A model generated the notes under the pieces. The model did not search any database. It was not told where the DNA came from and saw only the letters and a list, made by a program, of their open reading frames with translations. The position numbers and the translations under genes are program-made. DNA of 64,000 nucleotides. Source: Merdimonas sp963929015 (GTDB lineage Bacteria > Bacillota > Clostridia > Lachnospirales > Lachnospiraceae). This document shows positions 42,501 to 50,881 of this stretch, piece by piece (within the stretch, counting starts at the first letter, position 1; every line of letters starts with the position of its first letter). The stretch is taken from assembly GCF_963929015.1 (NCBI RefSeq), contig NZ_CAWVHE010000003.1:124001-188000 (forward strand), given 5' to 3'.

Positions 42501-42648
42501 CTGGCAGGGATACATGGAGTGGATGGGAAGGGGGAGCTGCATACAGATACGGAACTTTGTACTTGACTTCAAAAGATATCCGTGCTACCATAAATTTAAT
42601 GATAAACATTAAATAATTATCGTAATACATGCAATGGGAGAGAAGCGA

Positions 42649-43188
42649 ATGAACGAAGAAGGAAAAGTACAGGAAGAAAGAACCGTTCAGGTCAATGATT
42701 TTGCGGTGGATACGCAGAAGGAAGGAAGAAAAAGAACACCCAGAAGGCTGAAAGTACTTCTGGGGCTGTCGTTAGTTGTGACAGGATTCGCGGCGCTTGG
42801 CTGCCTGTGGTCTTTGCCGTGGATGATAAAAGCAAGGGAGTGGGAAGAGGCCGGCGCGGTGGCTTTTGCAGGGCGGATCCTCTTTGTTTTCACCATTTTG
42901 ATTAGTTTTGCTGGTCTGATCTGTATCGCGAAAGACCTGCATGCAGGCAAGATGTTTTCCGGGACGCTGGCCAGGTGCGTGCTGCTGCTGGGAGTGATTT
43001 ATATGGCGGCGTCTGTATGGATCCCCAGAATTCCCGGTTATCATTCATCCGGGTATGAGATCTTATCCAGCGATGAGTTTGTACTGATCGACGGAACCAT
43101 TCTGCTTCCGGGGCTTTTGCTTCTCGTTTTGGGAAGCCTGATCCGGGAAGGGGTCCGGATGCAGAAAGAAAAAGAGGAAATATTGTAG
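42649..43188 (+). CDS. DUF2975 membrane protein
   Basis: A 179-residue protein with a polar N terminus and four membrane segments (about 38-60, 73-95, 105-125 and 140-160), matching the DUF2975 family. Such genes usually pair with a small Cro/CI-like HTH gene, as here 11 bp downstream. The role is unknown; a stress- or membrane-signal module is possible. The ATG at 42649 has GGGAGAG upstream; the ATG five codons earlier lacks a ribosome site. Confidence 0.78.
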   Translation: MNEEGKVQEERTVQVNDFAVDTQKEGRKRTPRRLKVLLGLSLVVTGFAALGCLWSLPWMIKAREWEEAGAVAFAGRILFVFTILISFAGLICIAKDLHAGKMFSGTLARCVLLLGVIYMAASVWIPRIPGYHSSGYEILSSDEFVLIDGTILLPGLLLLVLGSLIREGVRMQKEKEEIL

Positions 43189-43199
43189 GAGGTACCGTC

Positions 43200-43415
43200 A
43201 TGGCGATCATATTAAGACTGGACCGGGTGATGGCAGACAGGAAGATGTCGTTAAATGAATTGTCCGAAAGGGTGGGAATCTCCAATGTAAATCTTTCCAA
43301 CCTGAAAACAGGAAAGGTAAAGGCCGTGCGGTTTTCCACTCTGGACGCCATCTGCGATGTGCTGGACTGCCAGCCCGGGGATATATTGGAATACAAAAGA
43401 AATCCGGATCAGTAA
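43200..43415 (+). CDS. Cro/CI-type HTH regulator (YozG-like)
   Basis: A 71-residue DNA-binding protein with one helix-turn-helix: LDRVMADRKMSLNELSERVG, then ISNVNLSNLKTGKVKAVRF, and the family end LDCQPGDILEY. RBS AGGAGG precedes the ATG. It is always found in this family next to a DUF2975 membrane protein, and may be autoregulatory. Confidence 0.88.
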   Translation: MAIILRLDRVMADRKMSLNELSERVGISNVNLSNLKTGKVKAVRFSTLDAICDVLDCQPGDILEYKRNPDQ

Positions 43416-43563
43416 GAAAGAAACAGGGAAAATATCATAGCATGCGATGTAGATGCGACAAATTTACAGCTGCGGACACATAGAGACAGGCAGATGAAGC
43501 ACTTTGGCCGGAGAACCAGATATTTACCAGATATTAAGAAAAATAGAAGAAAGAGGGAAAAAA

Positions 43564-44064
43564 ATGGGCGAACAGTTGACGCCAAACGACGTAAAAAAGA
43601 TCAAAGAAGAAATCGAGTACAGGAAACTGGTGGTGCGGAAAAAAGAACTGGAGGCAGTAAAAGAAGCAAGAGCCCAGGGAGATTTAAGTGAAAACTTTGA
43701 ATATAAAGCCGCAAAGCAGGATAAAAACCGTAACGAAAGCAGAATCCGCTATCTGGAGCGGATGCTGAAACATGCCCGGATCGTTTCCGATCGGTCAGCC
43801 GACGATGAAGTGGGCATCAACAATACCGTAGATCTCTATTTTGAAGATGACGAAGAAATAGAAACATATCGGCTGGTAACCAGCATCCGGGCCAATTCCA
43901 TGGAGGGCAAAATCAGCATCGAATCCCCTCTTGGAAAAGCCATTCGCGGACATAAGACAGGCGACCGCGTATATGTAAAAACCGGGGAAGGCGGGTATTA
44001 TGTAGAAATCCGGAAGATTGACAAGTCAACAGACGATACAGAAGATCAGCTGCGGAAGTACTAA
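43564..44064 (+). CDS. greA: GreA-type transcription elongation factor
   Basis: Rescues backtracked RNA polymerase by promoting transcript cleavage. The 166-residue product has the N-terminal coiled coil with the tip motif ARAQGDLSENFEYKAAK and the C-terminal FKBP-like domain (from about residue 85, VDLYFEDDEE, SPLGKAIRGHKTGDRVYV). It is somewhat diverged from the standard GreA (KQDKNRNESRIRYLERML), so it may be a paralogue. RBS AGAGGGA precedes the ATG; a TTG 20 codons upstream is rejected. The stop is one base from repeat element 4. Confidence 0.85.
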   Translation: MGEQLTPNDVKKIKEEIEYRKLVVRKKELEAVKEARAQGDLSENFEYKAAKQDKNRNESRIRYLERMLKHARIVSDRSADDEVGINNTVDLYFEDDEEIETYRLVTSIRANSMEGKISIESPLGKAIRGHKTGDRVYVKTGEGGYYVEIRKIDKSTDDTEDQLRKY

Positions 44065-44065
44065 T

Positions 44066-44118
44066 GGGGACGTAGTAAAATGCAAAAGGTCTACGTCCCA
44101 AATTGCGTTTTGCCCTGT
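44066..44118. repeat. Palindromic repeat element 4 (diverged)
   Basis: GGGACGTAG (44067-44075) and CTACGTCCC (44091-44099) are arms around a 15-base loop; the inner ACCTTT of the left arm is lost. The tail AATTGCGTTTTGCCCTGT (44101-44118) matches the 22-bp unit of elements 2 and 3. It starts right after the greA stop codon. Confidence 0.85.
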
Positions 44119-44265
44119 CACTTTTTGGCAAGAGGGGTGTACCCGACTGCTTTTTATTGAATGAATCTATATCTTTTATTATTTTTTTGAATTGGAGAGA
44201 ATGTTTTTACGCTGTTAAAATAAGGGGTAGTACAGTAAATATGACAGAATGGAGAGGAGATTTTT

Positions 44266-45417
44266 ATGGAAGTTATTAAGGATCTGCCAGAAGTTTTTGA
44301 AGAGTTTGCGGAGCAGCGTAAAAAATCGTTCCTGGCTGTGAAGGAATTGAAGGATAAGGGAGTCCCGGTGGTCGGCGCGTACTGCACATATTTTCCGCAG
44401 GAGATTGCAATGGCCATGGGAGCCGCTACCGTTGGCCTTTGCTCTACGTCTGACGAGACGATAGCGGTGGCGGAAAAAGATCTGCCAAAGAATTTGTGCC
44501 CGCTGATCAAGTCCAGTTACGGATTTGCAGTTACGGATAAGTGTCCGTTCTTCTATTTTTCGGATGTGGTTGTGGGAGAGACGACTTGCGACGGGAAAAA
44601 GAAAATGTATGAATATATGTCGGAGTTTAAGGATGTGTTCCTGATGGAGCTTCCCAATACGCAGGGAGAGCAGGCATTTCGGCTGTGGAAAAGTGAGATC
44701 ATCCGGTTTAAAGAGTATCTGGAGAAAAAATTCCATGTGGAGATTACCGAAGAGCAGATCCGTGACGCCATCAGGGTCAATAATGCAGGGCGCAGATCAC
44801 TGCGCCGTCTCTATGAGGTGATGCGTCATGATCCGGCTCCCATCACAGGCCATGATCTCTTTAAGGTTCTTTATGGCAGCACCTTTAAGTTTGATCGTTC
44901 CAAGATCCCGGAGGAAGTAGACACACTGACAGACAAGATTGAAAAAGAATACGCGCAGGGAAAAATGCAGGAAAAGAAGCCGCGGATCCTGGTGACCGGA
45001 TGCCCTATTGGCGGAGCCACAGAAAAGGTGATCGACGCCATTGAAAACAACGGCGGCATCGTAGTTACTTATGAAAACTGCAGCGGAGCAAAATCTATTG
45101 ACAAACTGGTGGATGAGGAGAATCCGGACGTATACGATGCCCTGGCAAGAAGATACCTGGATATCGGGTGCTCTGTTATGACGCCGAACCCCAATCGTCT
45201 GGAACTGCTGGGACGCCTGATTGACGAGTATCAGGTGGACGGTGTGGTGGAAATGGTACTGCAGGCCTGTCACACCTATAATGTGGAAAGTACCGGCATC
45301 CGCAGATTTGTAAATGAGAAGAAAAAGATACCGTATATTGGTGTGGAGACAGATTATTCTCAGGCAGATATCGGGCAGTTAAATACCCGGATCGCTGCAT
45401 TTATTGAAATGTTATAA
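44266..45417 (+). CDS. 2-hydroxyacyl-CoA dehydratase-like double-cubane protein
   Basis: A 383-residue protein of the HgdB/HgdC-type dehydratase subunit superfamily, YjiM branch, in which characterised members bind a double-cubane [8Fe-9S] cluster and carry out demanding reductions. It has nine or more conserved cysteines, for example GAYCTYF, LCPLIK, KCPFFY, TGCPIGG and ENCSGAKS. There is no partner subunit gene, as in the single-protein double-cubane type. RBS GGAGAGG precedes the ATG. The activase is 42 bp downstream. The substrate is unknown. Confidence 0.82.
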   Translation: MEVIKDLPEVFEEFAEQRKKSFLAVKELKDKGVPVVGAYCTYFPQEIAMAMGAATVGLCSTSDETIAVAEKDLPKNLCPLIKSSYGFAVTDKCPFFYFSDVVVGETTCDGKKKMYEYMSEFKDVFLMELPNTQGEQAFRLWKSEIIRFKEYLEKKFHVEITEEQIRDAIRVNNAGRRSLRRLYEVMRHDPAPITGHDLFKVLYGSTFKFDRSKIPEEVDTLTDKIEKEYAQGKMQEKKPRILVTGCPIGGATEKVIDAIENNGGIVVTYENCSGAKSIDKLVDEENPDVYDALARRYLDIGCSVMTPNPNRLELLGRLIDEYQVDGVVEMVLQACHTYNVESTGIRRFVNEKKKIPYIGVETDYSQADIGQLNTRIAAFIEML

Positions 45418-45459
45418 GACATACGGCGGCGCATGAAAGACAGAAGGGATTGAAAAAAT

Positions 45460-46230
45460 ATGAATTATGTTGGAATCGATATCGGTTCCACTGCATCTAA
45501 AGTTTCTGTGCGGGGGGATCGGGAAATCAATTATGTACTCCCGACAGGGTGGAGCAGTAAAGAGACTGCCCGCACGATCCGGGAAAAGCTTCTGGAAGAA
45601 GGAGTGGATGTGGAGGCAGACGATACCAAAGTAGTGGCCACCGGATATGGGCGCATTGCGGTAGAGTATGCTGACTATGTGATCACGGAAATCACCTGTC
45701 ACGCCAGGGGCGGCCGGGAATTTGCAGGTGGCGACTGCGCGGTGATCGATGTGGGAGGACAGGATACGAAGGTGATCCTTCTGGAGCACGGAATGGTCAG
45801 AGACTTTCTGATGAATGACAAATGTTCTGCAGGAACCGGAAAGTTCCTGGAAATCATGGCAAATCGTCTGGGCGTGACGCTGCAGGAGCTTTTTGAGATG
45901 GCGGACAAAGGAACCATCCTTCCCATCAGTTCCTTGTGTACAGTGTTTGCGGAATCAGAAGTGATCAATTATATCGGAGAAGGGAAGCCAAGAGAAGACA
46001 TTGCGGCCGGCGTAGTGGATTCGGTGGCGGCAAAGGTAGCGCAGCTGGCACAAAGGAAGGAACTGCCGGATAAGATTATCCTGACCGGCGGATTGAGTAA
46101 AAGCCGGTATTTTACCGCCCAGTTGTCTGCAAAACTTGGAAAGACGGTAGAGCCTACCGAGATGGGCAGATACGCGGGAGCGATCGGGGCGGCAAAGCTT
46201 GCAGAAGAGAAAAGCCTAAAGGGCAGATAA
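45460..46230 (+). CDS. Acyl-CoA dehydratase activase (BadF/HgdC family)
   Basis: ASKHA-fold ATPase with one [4Fe-4S] cluster that passes a single low-potential electron to its partner. The 256-residue product has the first phosphate loop GIDIGSTASK, the second loop DVGGQDTKV, the cluster ligands in DKCSAGTGKF and SSLCTVFAESE, and the adenosine motif LTGGLSKS. Length and motifs match the YjiL/HgdC type. With the preceding gene it forms a two-component reductase. Confidence 0.9.
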   Translation: MNYVGIDIGSTASKVSVRGDREINYVLPTGWSSKETARTIREKLLEEGVDVEADDTKVVATGYGRIAVEYADYVITEITCHARGGREFAGGDCAVIDVGGQDTKVILLEHGMVRDFLMNDKCSAGTGKFLEIMANRLGVTLQELFEMADKGTILPISSLCTVFAESEVINYIGEGKPREDIAAGVVDSVAAKVAQLAQRKELPDKIILTGGLSKSRYFTAQLSAKLGKTVEPTEMGRYAGAIGAAKLAEEKSLKGR

Positions 46231-46303
46231 AACGGCAAAGCCTGCAAAAAAGAAAAAACCGGAGAAAAATATACCGGGAGAAGAATATGCCGGAAGTAAG
46301 AAC

Positions 46304-46350
46304 GGAGACGTGTGCCTGAAAAAGTACACGTCTCCATTTACGTTTTGCAG
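46304..46350. repeat. Palindromic repeat element 5 (diverged)
   Basis: GGAGACGTGTGC (46304-46315) pairs with GTACACGTCTCC (46324-46335), one mismatch, loop CTGAAAAA. The tail TTACGTTTTGCAGG (from 46338) resembles the 22-bp tail unit. It overlaps the likely -35 region of thiM. Confidence 0.65.
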
Positions 46351-46360
46351 GAACTCCTGT

Positions 46361-46366
46361 TATAAT
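46361..46366 (+). promoter_or_regulatory. thiM operon -10 box
   Basis: TATAAT at 46361-46366. The best -35 at correct spacing is TTTACG (46337-46342), inside the tail of repeat element 5. Transcription would start near 46373. Confidence 0.55.
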
Positions 46367-46372
46367 AACAAA

Positions 46373-46474
46373 AAGATGCTTTTGCCGGATGATCGGGGGC
46401 CGGGGGTGCAAATCTGCCGGGGCCGGGTCACAGCAAAACACCGACAGAATAAGAACAGGAAAGGAATGTAGATT
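46373..46474 (+). promoter_or_regulatory. Unassigned G-rich structured leader of thiamine operon
   Basis: A leader of about 100 bases with four G tracts (46395-46399, 46402-46406, 46419-46422, 46425-46427; loops CC, 12 bases, CC) and the segments GGGGGTGCAAATCTGCC and GGGTCACAGCAAAACACC. CGGGGGTGC resembles the 5' side of a TPP aptamer, but CTGAGA and the 3' TPP core are missing. GGTG (46404) could pair with CACC (46440). There is no U-run, so any control would be on translation. It may be a thiamine-precursor riboswitch (HMP-PP type) or a G-quadruplex; neither is shown. Confidence 0.4.
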
Positions 46475-47341
46475 ATGATCGGAACCTATCTGGAGGAGGT
46501 GCGCCACAAGGCGCCGCTGGTACACAACATTACGAATTATGTCACAGTCAACGATGTGGCAAATATGATCCTGGCCTGCGGAGCCAGTCCTATTATGGCA
46601 GATGAGCCGGAGGACGCCGTAGAGATCACGGCGATATGCAACAGCCTGAACCTCAATATCGGTACCCTAAACCGCCGGACCATTGAAGGAATGTTTGCGG
46701 CGGGAAGGCGGGCAAAAGAGCTGGGGCATCCGGTGCTTCTTGATCCGGTGGGAGCCGGAGCCAGCAGCCTTCGCACAAAAACAGCTCTTAAGATCATGGA
46801 GGAGATCCGTCCGGATGTGATCCGGGGAAATATCTCGGAGATCCGTACGCTTCGGGATAACTATACGAACCGCAGACAGGAAAATGCCGCGGGCGGACAG
46901 GTGTCGGCCGGCGCAACCCGGGGCGTGGATGCGGATATCAGAGATGCAGTCACAGAAGAGAATCTGGAAGAAGGAATCGCATTTGCAAAAGCTTTTGCAC
47001 AGGAAACAGGCTGCATGGTTGCCATTACCGGGGCCATTGATCTTGTAAGCGACGGCAGCGCCTGTTATGTGATCCGTAACGGAATGCCGCAGATGAGCCG
47101 GATCACAGGTACCGGCTGCCAGTTGTCTGGTCTGATGACAGCATTTGTTGCGGCAGGTGGGGAAGATAAGCTTGCGGCGGCAGCGGCGGCGGTCTGCACC
47201 ATGGGCCTGGCAGGAGAGATGGGGTATCAGAGGATGCAGGAAGGGGATGGAAATGCCACCTACCGCAGCCGGATCATTGACGCAGTTTATCAGATGAACG
47301 GGGAAATTCTGGACCAGGGGGCAAAGTATGAGATTCGATAA
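46475..47341 (+). CDS. thiM: Hydroxyethylthiazole kinase
   Basis: Phosphorylates the thiazole moiety (THZ) for salvage into thiamine. The 288-residue ribokinase-like protein has the start PLVHNITNYVT, GASPIMADEPED, DPVGAGASSLRT, IRGNISEI, the ITGAIDLVSDG region and the catalytic GTGCQLSGL. A polar insertion NRRQENAAGGQVSAG (about residues 132-146) lies after IRGNISEI. RBS AGGAAAGGA precedes the ATG. It is the first gene of an overlapping salvage operon and overlaps thiE by 14 bp. Confidence 0.95.
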   Translation: MIGTYLEEVRHKAPLVHNITNYVTVNDVANMILACGASPIMADEPEDAVEITAICNSLNLNIGTLNRRTIEGMFAAGRRAKELGHPVLLDPVGAGASSLRTKTALKIMEEIRPDVIRGNISEIRTLRDNYTNRRQENAAGGQVSAGATRGVDADIRDAVTEENLEEGIAFAKAFAQETGCMVAITGAIDLVSDGSACYVIRNGMPQMSRITGTGCQLSGLMTAFVAAGGEDKLAAAAAAVCTMGLAGEMGYQRMQEGDGNATYRSRIIDAVYQMNGEILDQGAKYEIR

Positions 47342-48038
47342 AAAACAATTGACAGAAGCGTTACTTCTATATGCGGTGACGGACCGTTCCTGGCTGGGGG
47401 AGAGCACCCTTGCGGAACAGACAGAAGAAGCGTTAAAAGGCGGCGTGACGTTTGTACAGATCCGGGAAAAGGATCTGGATGCGGCCTCCTTCCGGAAAGA
47501 GGCAGAAGAGCTGAAAGAGCTGTGCGAAAACTATCAGGTGCCCTTTGTGGTCAATGATGATGTGGAACTGGCTCTGGAGATAGATGCAGACGGCGTCCAT
47601 GTAGGACAAAGCGATATGGAAGCCGGCGAGGTCAGGAAAAAGCTGGGGCAGGATAAGATCATCGGCGTCTCCGCAAGAACGGTGGAAGAGGCTCTTGCAG
47701 CCCAGGCTCACGGCGCTGACTACCTGGGAGTGGGAGCGGTGTTTCCGACCAGTTCCAAGAAAGATGCATCTGACGTCAGCTTTTCGACACTGAAAGAAAT
47801 CTGTGAAGCAGTAGAGATCCCGGTCATCGCCATTGGCGGCATCACCGGGGAAAACACAGCCAGACTTGCAGGCAGCGGCATCTGCGGCGTGGCAGTGATC
47901 AGCGCCATTTTTGCAAAGCCGGATGTCAGAAAAGCAGCCGAAGAGCTGAAAGGGGCGGTCAGAAAGATGTTGTATCACGAGGGGGATGAAGGACGGATCA
48001 TGGAGAAAGAAGAGCAGGAAAGAAGGGCGGAGAAATGA
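47328..48038 (+). CDS. thiE: Thiamine-phosphate synthase
   Basis: Joins HMP-PP and thiazole phosphate into thiamine phosphate. The 236-residue TIM-barrel protein has LYAVTDR, VQIREKDLD, VVNDDVELALEIDADGVHVGQSD in consecutive pieces, IGVSARTVEEA, GVGAVFPTSSKKD and IAIGGIT. The C-terminal 20 residues are charged and overlap the next gene. Both ends overlap neighbouring genes (14 and 4 bp), so translation is coupled. Confidence 0.95.
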   Translation: MRFDKKQLTEALLLYAVTDRSWLGESTLAEQTEEALKGGVTFVQIREKDLDAASFRKEAEELKELCENYQVPFVVNDDVELALEIDADGVHVGQSDMEAGEVRKKLGQDKIIGVSARTVEEALAAQAHGADYLGVGAVFPTSSKKDASDVSFSTLKEICEAVEIPVIAIGGITGENTARLAGSGICGVAVISAIFAKPDVRKAAEELKGAVRKMLYHEGDEGRIMEKEEQERRAEK

Positions 48039-48712
48039 TCCGGGGCGCTATTTTTGACATTGACGGAACCCTCCTTGATTCTCTGGGGATCTGGGAGGAG
48101 GCAGACGAGCGTTATCTGGAGGAGCAGGGGATCCAGGCAGAAGAGGGTCTGGGACGGATCCTGTATCCCATGACCCTGCAGGAGGCCTGCGCTTACATTC
48201 GCCGGCATTATCCGGTCGAAGATACACAAGAGGAGATTATCTCAAAAATACGAAAGATCGTGGAAGTATTTTACCGGGAGCAGGCGCCTCTGAAAAAGGG
48301 AGTGGCCGGATTTCTTTCTGCTATCCGGGCAAAAGGGATTCCTGTGATAGCGGCCACCACAGGGGAAAAAGCGCTGGCGGAAGCTGCTTTTCAAAGACTT
48401 GGCATAGAGACGTTTTTTCGGGAAATTCTCACCTGTACCGGGGTGGGCGCCGGAAAGGATCAGCCAAAGATCTATGAGGAGGGCGCCAGGCTTCTCGGAA
48501 GCAGGCCGGAAGAAACCCTGGTGTTTGAGGACGCCTTTTATGCGCTGAAAACCGCATCGGACGCCGGATTTCTGACCATAGGAGTCCGGGATCCTTACAA
48601 TGAGCAGGATCTGGGAAATATCCTGGATACGGCAGATTTTTATCTGACGGATCTGACGGATTTCCAGGGATTCTGGGACAGATTAGAGGAGAAGAAAGGA
48701 AAACAGATATGA
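48035..48712 (+). CDS. HAD hydrolase, beta-phosphoglucomutase-like, in thiamine operon
   Basis: A 225-residue HAD phosphatase with motif I FDIDGTLLDS, a helical cap (about 15-85), the motif II region VIAATTGEKA, the lysine in GKDQPKIYEEGAR and motif IV VFEDAFYALKTA. It is fused into the operon by ATGA overlaps with thiE and thiD. A role in thiamine salvage, for example dephosphorylating thiamine phosphate so that ThiN can make TPP, or clearing side products, is an inference from position. Confidence 0.85.
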   Translation: MIRGAIFDIDGTLLDSLGIWEEADERYLEEQGIQAEEGLGRILYPMTLQEACAYIRRHYPVEDTQEEIISKIRKIVEVFYREQAPLKKGVAGFLSAIRAKGIPVIAATTGEKALAEAAFQRLGIETFFREILTCTGVGAGKDQPKIYEEGARLLGSRPEETLVFEDAFYALKTASDAGFLTIGVRDPYNEQDLGNILDTADFYLTDLTDFQGFWDRLEEKKGKQI

Positions 48713-49509
48713 GACATACAGCATTAACCATTGCGGGCAGTGATTCCAGCGGAGGAGCCGGTATTCAGGCAGATATTAAGACGATGCTGGCCAACGGGGT
48801 TTATGCCATGAGCGCAGTCACAGCGCTGACCGCCCAGAATACCAGAGGAGTCGCCGCGATTCAGGAGTCTTCGCCGGAATTTCTGGCAGATCAGCTGGAC
48901 TGTATTTTTACAGACATCTTTCCGGACGCGGTGAAGATCGGCATGGTTTCCTCCGGGGCGCTGATCCGCGTTATTGCAGAAAAACTGCGGACATACGGAG
49001 CAAAGAAGATTGTGGTGGATCCAGTGATGGTGGCCACCAGCGGAGCGAAGCTGATCAGTGAAGAGGCTGTCGACACCCTAAAAGAATGTCTGTTTCCGCT
49101 GGCGACAGTCCTGACTCCCAATATTCCGGAGACGGAAGTGTTGTCCGGCATGCGGATCACCTCCGCAGAAGCGATGACGGCGGCAGCAGAAAAGATCAGC
49201 CGGACCTACCACTGTGCAGTCCTCTGTAAAGGCGGGCATCAGTTAAATGACGCCAACGACCTGTTGTTCTGCGAGGGGGCGGGCAGATGGTTTTGCGGGG
49301 AACGGATTGAGAATCCCAATACCCACGGAACAGGGTGTACGCTTTCCAGCGCCATTGCCTCGAATCTGGCAAAAGGATACAGCCTGGATGTGTCTGTCGA
49401 ACGGGCCAAGCAGTATATTTCCGGAGCACTGTCGGCGATGCTTGATCTGGGAGAAGGAAGCGGCCCTATGGATCACGGCTTTGATATCCACAGTTTTTAC
49501 ACGGAATAA
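48709..49509 (+). CDS. thiD: HMP/HMP-phosphate kinase
   Basis: Phosphorylates hydroxymethylpyrimidine twice to HMP-PP, the other substrate of ThiE. The 266-residue ribokinase-fold protein has the start ALTIAGSDSSGGAGIQADIK in part, VVDPVMVATSG, TPNIPETEVLSG, and the C-terminal GTGCTLSSAIASNLAKG with the catalytic motif. With thiM and thiE it completes salvage of both thiamine halves; no de novo gene (thiC, thiG, thiH) is seen here. Confidence 0.95.
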   Translation: MRHTALTIAGSDSSGGAGIQADIKTMLANGVYAMSAVTALTAQNTRGVAAIQESSPEFLADQLDCIFTDIFPDAVKIGMVSSGALIRVIAEKLRTYGAKKIVVDPVMVATSGAKLISEEAVDTLKECLFPLATVLTPNIPETEVLSGMRITSAEAMTAAAEKISRTYHCAVLCKGGHQLNDANDLLFCEGAGRWFCGERIENPNTHGTGCTLSSAIASNLAKGYSLDVSVERAKQYISGALSAMLDLGEGSGPMDHGFDIHSFYTE

Positions 49510-49528
49510 CAGAAAGAAGGAATGTAGT

Positions 49529-50881
49529 GTGGAGCAGCTTACTTTATTTGACAATCGCAAGGAGACGGCGCCGCTTGCCAGCAGGATCCGGCCCAAAACG
49601 CTGGAGGAATTCGCCGGACAGAAGCATTTGCTTGGCCCCGGGAAAGTGCTGCGTCAGCTGATCGAGAAGGATCAGATTTCTTCCATGATCTTTTGGGGGC
49701 CGCCGGGGGTGGGAAAGACCACACTTGCCAGCATCATCGCCGGAAGGACACGGGCAAATTTTATCAATTTCAGCGCCGTTACCAGCGGGATCAAGGAGAT
49801 CAAAGAGGTGATGAGCCAGGCGGAAGAGGGGCGCCGGATGGGAGAACGGACCGTGCTGTTTGTAGACGAGATCCACCGGTTTAACAAGGCGCAGCAGGAC
49901 GCATTTCTCCCCTATGTGGAAAAGGGAAGCATTATCCTGATCGGCGCAACCACTGAGAATCCTTCCTTTGAAGTCAATGCGGCCCTTCTTTCCAGGTGCC
50001 GGGTGTTTGTGTTAAAGGCACTGGAAGAAGCAGATCTGTCAGAGCTTCTTGTGCGGGCGCTGCAGCATCCCCAGGGGTTTGCATCCCAGAAGGTAAAGAT
50101 CACGGACCGGCAGATTCAAAAAATAGCTGCGTTTGCAGACGGAGACGCCAGAACTGCCCTGAACACACTGGAAATGGTGGTGACCAATGCAGAAATTACG
50201 GCAGAAGGCATGGTCGTAACCGACGAAGACCTTGCCCAGTGTATCAGCCGCAAGTCTCTGCTTTATGATAAAAACGGGGAAGAACACTACAATCTGATCT
50301 CTGCCCTTCACAAATCCATGCGTAACAGCGATCCGGACGCCGCCATCTACTGGCTGTGCCGGATGCTGGAAGGAGGAGAAAACCCATTGTATATTGCAAG
50401 ACGTCTGATCCGGTTTGCCAGTGAAGATGTAGGGATGGCGGACAGCCATGCGCTTACCGTGGCAGTGGCGGCTTACCAGGCCTGCCATTTCCTGGGAATG
50501 CCGGAATGCGATGTGCATCTTACACATGCGGCGACTTATCTTGCTATGGCGCCAAAGTCCAACGCTCTTTATACGGCGGTGGAAGCCTGTAAGCAGGAGG
50601 TGAGAGAAAGACCGGCGGAGCCGGTGCCGCTCAATCTTCGCAATGCGCCGACGCAGCTGATGAAAGAACTGGATTATGGAAAGGATTACCAGTACGCTCA
50701 CGACACGGAAGAAAAGGTGACCCGGATGCAGTGTATGCCGGACGGACTTGTCGGAAGGACCTATTACCAGCCCACTGATCAGGGCGAAGAGGCGGCAGTC
50801 AGAGAACGTCTGAAAAAGATCCGGGACTGGAAAAGCAGGAAGAGTTCAGAGATATCGCAGATAATAAGGGAGGAAAAGTGA
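49529..50881 (+). CDS. rarA: Replication-associated recombination protein RarA (MgsA)
   Basis: AAA+ ATPase acting at stalled forks with SSB. The 450-residue product has the short N-terminal QLTLFDN, the RPKTLEEFAGQKHLLG box, Walker A GPPGVGKTT, Walker B FVDEIHRFNKAQQD, sensor ATTENPSFEVN, SRCRVF and the C-terminal tetramer domain. The start is a GTG after RBS AGAAGG; the frame stays open upstream, but that part overlaps thiD in another frame. The thiD stop lies 19 bp before. Confidence 0.93.
   Translation: MEQLTLFDNRKETAPLASRIRPKTLEEFAGQKHLLGPGKVLRQLIEKDQISSMIFWGPPGVGKTTLASIIAGRTRANFINFSAVTSGIKEIKEVMSQAEEGRRMGERTVLFVDEIHRFNKAQQDAFLPYVEKGSIILIGATTENPSFEVNAALLSRCRVFVLKALEEADLSELLVRALQHPQGFASQKVKITDRQIQKIAAFADGDARTALNTLEMVVTNAEITAEGMVVTDEDLAQCISRKSLLYDKNGEEHYNLISALHKSMRNSDPDAAIYWLCRMLEGGENPLYIARRLIRFASEDVGMADSHALTVAVAAYQACHFLGMPECDVHLTHAATYLAMAPKSNALYTAVEACKQEVRERPAEPVPLNLRNAPTQLMKELDYGKDYQYAHDTEEKVTRMQCMPDGLVGRTYYQPTDQGEEAAVRERLKKIRDWKSRKSSEISQIIREEK

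Noticed and set aside
46373..46474. Standard TPP or cobalamin riboswitch before thiM
   Set aside because: GGTGCAAATC and CGGGGGTGC give partial likeness to both, but the other conserved blocks of each aptamer are missing, so it is left unassigned.
49247..49528. N-terminal extension of rarA overlapping thiD
   Set aside because: It is the +1-frame shadow of thiD; the GTG at 49529 with AGAAGG gives the normal RarA start.
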